Shown here piece by piece: positions 1 through 5,633 of a stretch of 8,164 nt of DNA. The notes under the pieces were generated by a model, which had not been told where the DNA came from, ran no database searches, and saw only the letters and a list, made by a program, of their open reading frames with translations. This DNA comes from Microbacteriaceae bacterium (GTDB lineage Bacteria; Actinomycetota; Actinomycetes; Actinomycetales; Microbacteriaceae). Both the position numbers and the translations under genes were made by a program. How positions within the stretch are numbered: the stretch's first letter is position 1; each line of letters opens with the position of its first letter. The stretch covers positions 1-8,164 of the forward strand of contig JAAYAS010000244.1 of NCBI GenBank assembly GCA_012719255.1. The letters run 5' to 3'.

Positions 1-1
1 C

Positions 2-2173
2 GCGCGCTCGATCGCCGCGACCGTCGCGCCCATCGCCGGCGGCCTCGCCGAGGCGCCGGCCGCGGCCGCCGAGCCGCTCGCGAGCACCACCGCGCAGAGC
101 GGCTCGACGCTCGCCGCCGATGCGGCCGAGTACACCGCCGGCGCGACCATCGAGCTCGCCTACGCGACCGACGCCCCGCACGCGAAGAACTGGATCGGCG
201 TCTACCCGGCCGACGTCGCCCCCGGGACCCGCACCTCCCTGCTGTGGACGTACACGCCCGACGCCGCCGGCACCGCCGAGTTCGTGCTCGACCTGCCCGC
301 CGGCGACTACCGCGCCTACCTGCTCGCCCGCGACGGGTACGGCGTGCTCGGCGAGCCGGTCTCGTTCGCGGTGGTCGCCGACCCCGACGCGCCGGTCCCC
401 GGCGATCCGACGGCGCCCGTCGAGATCGACCCGGTCGTCACGGAGCCGACCACCGACGGCGTGCTGCTGCGCGAGGGCTTCGACGGCGGCGCGCTGCCCG
501 AGGGGTGGACCGCGACGACCGACGAGTCGATGGCGGCGATCGGGGTCGATCGGTACCGCGGTTGGACGCCCACCACCCGCGCCGAGTGGCCGGCCGACGG
601 CGACGCGATGCGCGACCGCTTCGCCCGCGTGCACGAGTCGTTCGTCGTCGCCGATGCCGCCGGCTTCGGCGAGGGCTTCGACGCGACGCTCGGCTCGGCG
701 CCGGTCGACGTCGCCGGCCTCGCGGCCGTGCGCCTCACCTTCGACAGCCACTACCGGGGCGCGGCCGCGCAGACCGGCACCGTCACCGCGAGCTTCGACG
801 GCGGCGAGCCGGTCGAGGTGCTCCGGCTCGACGCCGCATCGGTGGCCGCCGACGACCTCGGCGAGCTCAACGCGATGCACGACGTCGTCGTCGAGGTGCC
901 GGCCGGCGCCGAGCGGGTCGAGTTCGCCTGGCGCCTCGTCGGCGGCGCAGACGGGTACTACTGGGGCGTCGACTCGGTGGCGGTGCATCGCGTGCTCGTC
1001 GACGAGGCCGGCCCGGCGACCTCGGCCTGGATCGTCTCCGACATCCAGGGCCACCCGCACGACCTCGAGACCGGCATCGGCTTCCTCCACGAGCACCACG
1101 GCGACGCGGCGGGCCTGCTCATGGTCGGCGACATCGTCAACTCGGGCACCGTCGCGGAATGGGACGAGGTCGTCGACGTCATGGGGCGCACCGAGGCGCT
1201 GCGACCGGCGACGACGGTCGCCGCGATGGGCAACCACGAGCGCTACGCGCCGGGAGGGTTCGTCGCGAACCGCGACCGCTTCCTCGCCTTCGCCGATCGC
1301 GAGCGCGTCTGGTACGAGGACGTGCTCGAGGGCCCCGGCGGCGATCTGCCGGTGATCGTGCTCGGCCAGGAGTTCGCCTCGCCGAGCGAGGTCGCGATGA
1401 GCGAGGAGCAGGTGCGCTTCCTCGAGGAGCGGCTGGCGCACTGGACGGAGCTCGGCGAGCAGGTGCTCGTGCTGACGCACTTCCCGCTCGGGAGCACCGT
1501 GTCGGGGTCGTGGATCCCGTGGTACTCGACGCACCACCAGCACAACGACCGGCTCACGAGCATCCTCGGCAACTACCCGAACGCGATCGTGCTCTCGGGC
1601 CACACGCACTACGACGCGAGCCACGGCGACTGGGCCGTGCAGCGCCGCACCGCCGACGGGCGCGCCGATGGCTTCTGGGCGGTGAACACGCTCGCGATGC
1701 ACAACGGCCGGGAGGCCCGGGGCGAGAGCACCTCGGGCATCACGGAGGTCGTCACCCGCGACGTGAACAGCGGCCTCGCGCTCGAATCGCACGCCGACCG
1801 CACGGTGATCACGGCCTACGACTTCGCCACGGGCGAAACGCTCCGCGAGATCACCATCCCGAACCCGCTCGTCGAGTTCGACGCGCGGCTCGCGCCCGAG
1901 CCGGTGGAGACCGAGCCGGTGGAGACCGAGCCGGGTGCGACGGACGCCGATGACGCCGACGGGACCGGGTCGACCGAGCCGGCCGCCACCGATCCGGGCG
2001 GCGCCGCGCCCGCCGACGGCGCGACGACGGCCGATCGCCCCGGGGCCGAGCCGCCGGCCGGCCTCGCCTCGACCGGCGCCGATTCGGCGCTCCCGATCGG
2101 CGTCGCCGCGCTGGCCGCTCTCGCCGGGGGCGCCCTGCTCGTCGCGCGCCTCCGCGCCGTCGACGGCGCCTGA
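2..2173 (+). CDS. Cell-wall-anchored calcineurin-like metallophosphoesterase (5' end missing)
   Basis: Probable secreted metal-dependent phosphoesterase; substrate unknown. The frame is open from the window edge, so the true start lies upstream; a GTG at 284 is internal, because conserved domain sequence precedes it. Visible parts in order: an Ala-rich stretch that may be the end of a signal peptide (2-110); a beta-sandwich with the pattern NWIGVY...W-x-Y...YLLARDGY (about 131-376); a jelly-roll-like region from LLREGFDGG (about 464-1000); then the phosphoesterase domain (about 1022-1860). Its metal motifs are D-I-Q (1040-1048), GDIVNSG (1127-1147), GNHE (1229-1240), THFP (around 1478) and GHTH (1598-1609). 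The first motif has Gln where DxH is usual. A Glu/Pro/Thr/Ala-rich linker follows, then LASTG (2063-2077), a hydrophobic segment and a tail with two Arg. This is a cell-wall sorting signal of the LAxTG kind used by class E sortases. The fold is well supported; the reaction is inferred. Confidence 0.88.
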   Translation, partial: ARSIAATVAPIAGGLAEAPAAAAEPLASTTAQSGSTLAADAAEYTAGATIELAYATDAPHAKNWIGVYPADVAPGTRTSLLWTYTPDAAGTAEFVLDLPAGDYRAYLLARDGYGVLGEPVSFAVVADPDAPVPGDPTAPVEIDPVVTEPTTDGVLLREGFDGGALPEGWTATTDESMAAIGVDRYRGWTPTTRAEWPADGDAMRDRFARVHESFVVADAAGFGEGFDATLGSAPVDVAGLAAVRLTFDSHYRGAAAQTGTVTASFDGGEPVEVLRLDAASVAADDLGELNAMHDVVVEVPAGAERVEFAWRLVGGADGYYWGVDSVAVHRVLVDEAGPATSAWIVSDIQGHPHDLETGIGFLHEHHGDAAGLLMVGDIVNSGTVAEWDEVVDVMGRTEALRPATTVAAMGNHERYAPGGFVANRDRFLAFADRERVWYEDVLEGPGGDLPVIVLGQEFASPSEVAMSEEQVRFLEERLAHWTELGEQVLVLTHFPLGSTVSGSWIPWYSTHHQHNDRLTSILGNYPNAIVLSGHTHYDASHGDWAVQRRTADGRADGFWAVNTLAMHNGREARGESTSGITEVVTRDVNSGLALESHADRTVITAYDFATGETLREITIPNPLVEFDARLAPEPVETEPVETEPGATDADDADGTGSTEPAATDPGGAAPADGATTADRPGAEPPAGLASTGADSALPIGVAALAALAGGALLVARLRAVDGA
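1898..1935 (+). repeat. 15-bp tandem repeat in the phosphoesterase linker
   Basis: The unit GAGCCGGTGGAGACC occurs twice in tandem (1898-1912 and 1913-1927) and a third partial copy begins at 1928. It encodes the acidic, proline-containing series EPVET-EPVET-EPG at the start of the linker between the enzyme domain and the LASTG anchor. Such short repeats often vary in copy number between strains by slippage. Here that would change linker length by five residues without breaking the frame. Confidence 0.8.
2063..2161 (+). other. LAxTG-type cell-wall sorting signal (within CDS)
   Basis: The last residues of the phosphoesterase carry LASTG at 2063-2077. A hydrophobic run follows (roughly LPIGVAALAALAGGALLVA), then ARLRAVDGA, with two Arg just after the membrane segment. 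Motif, hydrophobic helix and basic tail are the three parts of a sortase signal. Class E sortases of high-GC Gram-positives use LAxTG in place of LPxTG (established for Streptomyces SrtE). No sortase gene is visible in this window. Confidence 0.78.
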
Positions 2174-2182
2174 CGCCCGATC

Positions 2183-2218
2183 GCCGGGCGGGCGCGTGCA
2201 GGTGCGCGCCCGCCCGGC
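2183..2218 (+). terminator. GC-rich stem-loop after the phosphoesterase gene
   Basis: A perfect 14-bp inverted repeat (2183-2196 with 2205-2218) encloses an 8-base loop, and starts 9 bases after the stop codon at 2171-2173. There is no T-run after the stem, which is common for terminators in high-GC actinobacteria. It ends 16 bases before the truA start, so it may also reduce read-through into truA or mask its translation start region. Confidence 0.7.
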
Positions 2219-2234
2219 ACGGCAGGATGGGGGC

Positions 2235-3122
2235 ATGCAGCTTCCCGGCACCGTGCGCATCCGCCTCGATCTCGCCTACGACGGCACGGCGTTCAGCGGC
2301 TGGGCGGCGCAGCCCGGTCTGCGCACCGTGCAGGGGGCGCTCGAGGATGCGATCCGCATCCTCTACCGCGATCTCGATCACGACGGCCCGCTGCTCACCG
2401 TCGCCGGCCGCACCGATGCGGGTGTGCACGCGCGCGGACAGGTGGCGCACCTCGACCTGCCGCGCGAGCTGTGGGAGGGCACCGCGCGGCGCGCAGCCGG
2501 GCGCGAGGACGCCGAGCAGGCGTTCGTGCGGCGCATCGGCGGCATCCTCGGCGCCGACTCCGACGTCGTCGTGGGGCGGGCCCGGGTGGCCCCGCCGGGC
2601 TTCGACGCCCGGTTCTCGGCGCTCGCGCGCTCCTACGAGTACCGGCTCGCCGACCCGCACTCGCCGCCGGATCCGCTCGAGCGGCACCGCACCGCCCAGG
2701 TGCGTCGGCCGCTCGACGTCGACCTGATGAACGCTGCGGCCGCCGAGCTCATCGGGCTGCACGACTTCGCCGGCTTCTGCCGGCCGCGCCCGCACGCCAC
2801 GACGGTGCGGACGCTGCAGCGCTTCGAGTGGGAGCGCGATGCGCGCGGCGTGCTCGTCGCGCAGGTGCGGGCCGACGCGTTCTGCCATTCGATGGTGCGA
2901 TCGCTCGTCGGGATGTGCGCTGCGGTCGGGGCGGGACGGCTGCCGCTCGCGCGGGTGCCGCGGCTGCTCGAGCTCGAACGGCGCTCCAACGAGTTCACCG
3001 TGCTCGCGGCGAAGGGGCTCGTGCTCGTCGAGGTCGAGTACCCGACCGACGAAGCCCTCGGCGAGCGGCAGGAGGCGACTCGCGCGCGGCGCCCGGCGCT
3101 GCGGCTCGTGGGCGACGACTGA
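2235..3122 (+). CDS. truA: tRNA pseudouridine(38-40) synthase TruA
   Basis: Converts uridine to pseudouridine at positions 38, 39 and 40 in the anticodon stem-loop of many tRNAs, in the cytoplasm. The 295-residue product begins with the typical LAYDGTAFSGWAAQ segment (residues 13-26). It carries the catalytic motif AGRTDAGVHA, with the nucleophile Asp61, then the RSYEYRL strand and CHSMVRSLVG near the C-terminal half, all hallmarks of TruA. It is somewhat longer than the E. coli enzyme (about 270) because of a charged insertion around residues 75-100. The ATG at 2235 is chosen because homology begins within a few residues of it and the G-rich stretch AGGATGGGGG lies just upstream. The frame stays open further upstream, but that part overlaps the phosphoesterase gene and shows no family similarity. 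In actinobacteria truA commonly follows rplQ and lies near rplM-rpsI; here the preceding gene is a surface phosphoesterase. Confidence 0.96.
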   Translation: MQLPGTVRIRLDLAYDGTAFSGWAAQPGLRTVQGALEDAIRILYRDLDHDGPLLTVAGRTDAGVHARGQVAHLDLPRELWEGTARRAAGREDAEQAFVRRIGGILGADSDVVVGRARVAPPGFDARFSALARSYEYRLADPHSPPDPLERHRTAQVRRPLDVDLMNAAAAELIGLHDFAGFCRPRPHATTVRTLQRFEWERDARGVLVAQVRADAFCHSMVRSLVGMCAAVGAGRLPLARVPRLLELERRSNEFTVLAAKGLVLVEVEYPTDEALGERQEATRARRPALRLVGDD

Positions 3123-3277
3123 GGGCCGCCCCCGGGCCGCGGTCGGCGCACCGGCGCCGTCGGCATTCCGCGAGTATGCAGGTTTCGGGAGTAGCCTGAA
3201 CGCACGGTCGGGAACCGGCCGATGCAGACCTCCCAGCCCCTCGATCATCGACGACGAGCAGAAAGGCGGCGGTCATC
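3123..3277 (+). promoter_or_regulatory. Intergenic region with a candidate promoter for the Gln/Trp membrane protein
   Basis: This 155-base gap begins with a short GC hairpin (6-bp stem, 3144-3149 with 3154-3159), a weak terminator candidate for truA. A possible -10 element TAGCCT lies at 3192-3197. It resembles the TAGACT element before rplM, and both are preceded by G. No convincing -35 is seen at the right distance; TTCCGC at 3166 would leave a spacer of 20. The strong ribosome binding site GAAAGGCGG (3261-3269) lies 8 bases before the ATG at 3278. If the -10 is correct, the 5' leader is about 70 bases. Confidence 0.4.
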
Positions 3278-4417
3278 ATGTCCGACCCCACGAATCCGAG
3301 CGACGACGGCCGGAGGTCGCCGCAGTACGACGGGCAGCCGCAGTACGGCGGGCCTCCGCAGGGCGCCGCCGACGGCGATCAGTGGCAGCAGTCCGGCCAG
3401 TCGTGGCCGCCGCCGCAGGGCGGGCAGCAGTGGTCGCAGCCGCAGGCCGAGCAGCAGTGGCCGCAATCGCAGGGCGACCAGTCGTGGCAGCAGCCGCAGG
3501 GCGAGCAGTCGTGGCAGCAGCCCCAGTCCGACCAGCAGTGGCAGCAGCAGTCGTCCGACCAGCAGTGGGCGGCCGGCGGATACGGATCGGCGGCGCCGAC
3601 CCGCACCGAGGGCGGCGGCCGCGGTCTCGCGCTGACCGCGCTCATCCTCGGCGTCGCGGCGATCGTCGTCGCGCTGCTGCCGATCCTCATCCTCCCCGCG
3701 ATCATCGTGTGGCCCATCGCGCTCGCCGGACTCGTCGTCGCGATCATCGCCCTGGTGAAGCGGCAGCCGAAGGGCCTGTCGATCACGGGTCTGGTGCTCT
3801 CGGTGCTCGCGCCGGGAATCGCGATGATCATGGCGATCGTCTGGCCGTTCGTGCTCTACAGCGGCGAGATCGAGGTCCGCGACGACGCGCCGCCCGTGGT
3901 CGAGCAGACCGACGGCGCGGGTGCGACCGACGCCGCCGAGCAGACCGACCCGGTCGAGCCCACCGACGACATGCAGGCCGACGCCGCCGTGTTCCCCTCG
4001 TTCGACATGCCGACCGACCTCCAGCCGCTCGGCACGGAGCAGGACAACGGCCGCGGTCTTCGCGTCACGGCGCTCGAGGCGCGCTACGCCGACGAGTGGC
4101 AGGGGATGCCGCTGCTCCACGACCGCTACCTGGTCGTGAAGGTGAGGGTCGAGAACTACGGTGCCGAGGACCACGAGCTCTCGGTCTACGAGTGGGAGGC
4201 CTTTCAGGACGCCGAGGTCGCGTTCGACTCGACCACCTACGAGATCACCGGCGGCAACGCCGACGCCTTCCCCGACGGCGAGGCCGTGATCAAGGCGGGG
4301 GAGACCGTCGAGTTCGAGATCCCGTACGACCTGCTCGAGACCTCCACCCCGGTCCTGTTCGCCCACGGCCCCTTCGTCGGCGACGGCGACGTGATCGGCT
4401 GGAGCCTCGACCTCTGA
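3278..4417 (+). CDS. Gln/Trp-repeat membrane protein with DUF4190-like and DUF4352-like parts
   Basis: Function unknown. The 379-residue product has four regions. Residues 1-47 are hydrophilic with Tyr/Gly/Gln/Pro. Residues 48-101 are six nine-residue units with Trp at 52, 61, 70, 79, 88 and 97. Residues 117-194 hold three hydrophobic segments (about 117-139, 142-160, 168-194) separated by short basic or polar turns such as KRQPKG, resembling DUF4190-type membrane modules. An acidic Thr/Glu/Asp linker (about 200-235) leads to a beta-rich domain (about 258-379) with YLVVKVRVENYG and AGETVEFEIPYDL, as in DUF4352-like extracellular domains. Three membrane spans with a cytoplasmic N-terminus would put the last domain outside the cell; this topology is inferred. 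The start is supported by the ribosome binding site GAAAGGCGG. It lies between truA and rplM and is probably its own unit, given the possible promoter before it and the strong terminator after it. Confidence 0.9.
   Translation: MSDPTNPSDDGRRSPQYDGQPQYGGPPQGAADGDQWQQSGQSWPPPQGGQQWSQPQAEQQWPQSQGDQSWQQPQGEQSWQQPQSDQQWQQQSSDQQWAAGGYGSAAPTRTEGGGRGLALTALILGVAAIVVALLPILILPAIIVWPIALAGLVVAIIALVKRQPKGLSITGLVLSVLAPGIAMIMAIVWPFVLYSGEIEVRDDAPPVVEQTDGAGATDAAEQTDPVEPTDDMQADAAVFPSFDMPTDLQPLGTEQDNGRGLRVTALEARYADEWQGMPLLHDRYLVVKVRVENYGAEDHELSVYEWEAFQDAEVAFDSTTYEITGGNADAFPDGEAVIKAGETVEFEIPYDLLETSTPVLFAHGPFVGDGDVIGWSLDL
3419..3580 (+). repeat. Six 27-bp units encoding a Trp-periodic Gln-rich repeat
   Basis: Six in-frame 27-base units encode nine-residue repeats, roughly [G/A/S]-[D/E/G]-Q-[Q/S]-W-x-Q-x-Q: GGQQWSQPQ, AEQQWPQSQ, GDQSWQQPQ, GEQSWQQPQ, SDQQWQQQS and SDQQWAAGG. 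The middle units are the most alike in DNA, which suggests recent duplication. The segment is low-complexity, nearly uncharged apart from acidic residues at position 2 of four units, and predicted to be cytoplasmic. Confidence 0.9.
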
Positions 4418-4422
4418 CCGCC

Positions 4423-4474
4423 CGCGCGAACGGGCCCGGATGCGACGACGGCCGCATCCGGGCCCGTTCGCGCG
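4423..4474 (+). terminator. Perfect 22-bp stem-loop terminator
   Basis: The arms 4423-4444 and 4453-4474 are perfectly complementary over 22 bp, with an 8-base loop (4445-4452). The structure starts 5 bases after the membrane protein stop codon and ends 10 bases before the -35 element of the rplM promoter. There is no T-run. It should isolate the ribosomal operon from upstream transcription. The right arm contains GCATCCGGGCCC, which also occurs in the terminator after glmM. Confidence 0.85.
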
Positions 4475-4484
4475 TGCGCCGCCA

Positions 4485-4514
4485 TTGCCATGCGGGGCCG
4501 CGGTGACGTAGACT
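4485..4514 (+). promoter_or_regulatory. Promoter of the rplM-rpsI-glmM operon
   Basis: The -35 element TTGCCA (4485-4490) and the -10 element TAGACT (4509-4514) are separated by 18 bases. Both fit the housekeeping sigma factor consensus of actinobacteria (TTGAC-like and TANNNT). Position, just downstream of a strong terminator and upstream of a ribosomal protein operon, supports the call. Transcription would start near 4521. Confidence 0.75.
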
Positions 4515-4520
4515 GCTCAG

Positions 4521-4647
4521 GTTGTCCGTTCCGACACGGGCATCGCAGTGAGCCCTCGACGGCGACGTTCTCGACGCATCCGCGTCGAAACCATCGCGAC
4601 CGAGCGGGATTCACGGACCACTCACTCCGACCGAAAGTTGCATCATC
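4521..4647 (+). promoter_or_regulatory. Long 5' leader of rplM, possible ribosomal-protein control element
   Basis: If transcription starts near 4521, the leader is about 125 bases, long for this compact window. It contains a perfect 7-bp hairpin (4571-4577 with 4582-4588, loop ATCC). GTCCGT (4524-4529) can pair at long range with ACGGAC (4613-4618). Its CCGT part can alternatively pair with the nearby ACGG (4536-4539), so two exclusive folds are possible. A modest ribosome binding site GAAAG (4633-4637) precedes the ATG at 4648. L13 leaders with autoregulatory roles are known in other phyla; equivalence here is inference. Confidence 0.4.
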
Positions 4648-5091
4648 ATGCGCACCTTCACCCCCAAGGCTGGTGAGATCACCCGCGACTGGTACGTCAT
4701 CGACGCCACCGACGTCGTGCTGGGCCGTCTCGCCACCCACGCCGCGGCGATCCTCCGCGGCAAGCACAAGCCCACCTTCGCCCCGCACGTCGACACCGGC
4801 GACTTCGTCATCGTGATCAACGCCGACAAGGTCGCGCTCACCGGTGCGAAGCTCGAGCAGAAGAAGGCGTACCGCCACTCGGGCTACCCGGGCGGCCTGC
4901 GCGCCGTCACCTACTCGCAGCTGCTCGAGAAGTTCCCCGAGCGCGCCGTCGAGAAGGCCATCCGCGGAATGCTGCCGAAGAACTCGCTCGGCCGCGACCA
5001 GATCAAGAAGCTCAAGGTGTACGCGGGTGGCGAGCACCCGCACGCGGCGCAGCAGCCCAAGCCCTACACCTTTGACCAGGTTGCCCAGTAG
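4648..5091 (+). CDS. rplM: 50S ribosomal protein L13
   Basis: An early-assembling protein of the large ribosomal subunit that binds 23S rRNA. The 147-residue product matches the usual length. It shows the family's conserved stretches in order: DWYVIDATDVVLGRLAT (residues 14-30), HKPTFAPHVDTGDFVIVINA, YRHSGYPGGL and the C-terminal AIRGMLPKNSLGR. The ATG at 4648 fits the family start (MRTF-P) and has a GAAAG ribosome binding site 10 bases upstream. It is the first gene of an rplM-rpsI-glmM operon and is followed by rpsI after 26 bases. A housekeeping-type promoter and a long leader lie upstream. Nothing in the protein looks unusual. Confidence 0.98.
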   Translation: MRTFTPKAGEITRDWYVIDATDVVLGRLATHAAAILRGKHKPTFAPHVDTGDFVIVINADKVALTGAKLEQKKAYRHSGYPGGLRAVTYSQLLEKFPERAVEKAIRGMLPKNSLGRDQIKKLKVYAGGEHPHAAQQPKPYTFDQVAQ

Positions 5092-5117
5092 CGGCAGACA
5101 GAACGAAGGACGAACCA

Positions 5118-5618
5118 GTGGCGACCATCGCAGACTCCATCGCTGACTCGGTTGACGAGCAGCCCACCAACTACAGCACCGAGACCCCGGCGGCCGAGGC
5201 CGCCGAGTCGACCCCCCGCCCGGCGCTCACCGTCTCGGGCGCGGCCGTCGGCCGCCGCAAGCAGGCCATCGCCCGCGTGCGCGTCGTTCCCGGCACGGGC
5301 AAGATCATCGTCAACGGCCGCGAGCTCGACGAGTACTTCCCGAACAAGCTCCACCAGCAGCTCATCAACGACCCGTTCACGGTGCTCGAGCTCGGCGGCG
5401 CCTACGACGTCATCGCGACGATCCGCGGCGGCGGCCCCTCGGGCCAGGCCGGCGCGCTCCGCCTCGGCATCGCCCGCGCGCTCAACGAGATCGACCGCGA
5501 GCACAACCGCCCCGAGCTGAAGAAGGCCGGCTTCCTCACGCGCGACCCGCGCATCAAGGAGCGCAAGAAGGCCGGTCTCAAGAAGGCCCGCAAGGCGCCC
5601 CAGTACTCGAAGCGCTAA
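5118..5618 (+). CDS. rpsI: 30S ribosomal protein S9 with N-terminal extension
   Basis: A small-subunit protein whose C-terminal tail reaches the P site and contacts the tRNA anticodon arm. The 166-residue product has the S9 core from about residue 38 (LTVSGAAVGRRKQAIARVRVVPGTG). The core continues through the FPNKLHQQLINDPF region, GGGPSGQAGALRLGIARAL and the basic tail ending QYSKR, the conserved terminus. About 37 extra N-terminal residues, rich in Ala, Glu, Ser and Thr and net acidic, precede the core. Such extensions are common in actinobacterial S9, while the E. coli protein has about 130 residues. The GTG start at 5118 is chosen because GAAGGA (5105-5110) lies 7 bases upstream. It is probably co-transcribed with rplM and, 15 bases further on, with glmM. 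Confidence 0.97.
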   Translation: MATIADSIADSVDEQPTNYSTETPAAEAAESTPRPALTVSGAAVGRRKQAIARVRVVPGTGKIIVNGRELDEYFPNKLHQQLINDPFTVLELGGAYDVIATIRGGGPSGQAGALRLGIARALNEIDREHNRPELKKAGFLTRDPRIKERKKAGLKKARKAPQYSKR

Positions 5619-5622
5619 GGAG
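5616..5622 (+). promoter_or_regulatory. glmM ribosome binding site overlapping the rpsI stop codon
   Basis: TAAGGAG includes the rpsI stop codon TAA (5616-5618) and gives the strong Shine-Dalgarno core AAGGAG, 11 bases before the glmM ATG at 5634. Ribosomes ending S9 therefore sit on the glmM binding site, which suggests translational coupling. Confidence 0.8.
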
Positions 5623-5633
5623 CGCCTCGGAAC

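Noticed and set aside
284..286. GTG at 284 as the start of the phosphoesterase
   Set aside because: Conserved beta-sandwich sequence (NWIGVY and W-x-Y) and a secretion-like Ala-rich stretch precede it in the same open frame, so the gene is cut by the window edge.
244..1953. A 569-codon open frame in another + frame
   Set aside because: It overlaps the phosphoesterase and gives Arg-rich sequence; all the phosphoesterase motifs are in the frame that ends at 2173.
1935..2234. A 100-codon upstream extension of truA
   Set aside because: This part overlaps the phosphoesterase anchor region, is Pro/Arg/Ser-rich, and has no TruA similarity. Family similarity begins at the ATG at 2235.
1851..3248. 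A 465-codon open frame on the - strand
   Set aside because: It is antisense to the phosphoesterase end and truA, is Arg/Ala-rich and has no recognisable domain; it is a shadow of the GC-rich third positions.
3419..3580. The 27-bp repeats as a CRISPR array
   Set aside because: The units are contiguous, in frame, diverged and without spacers; they encode a protein repeat.
3245..4366. A 373-codon open frame on the - strand over the membrane protein
   Set aside because: The + strand product has coherent membrane segments, a repeat and a good ribosome binding site. The antisense product is Arg/Leu/Val/Gly low complexity.
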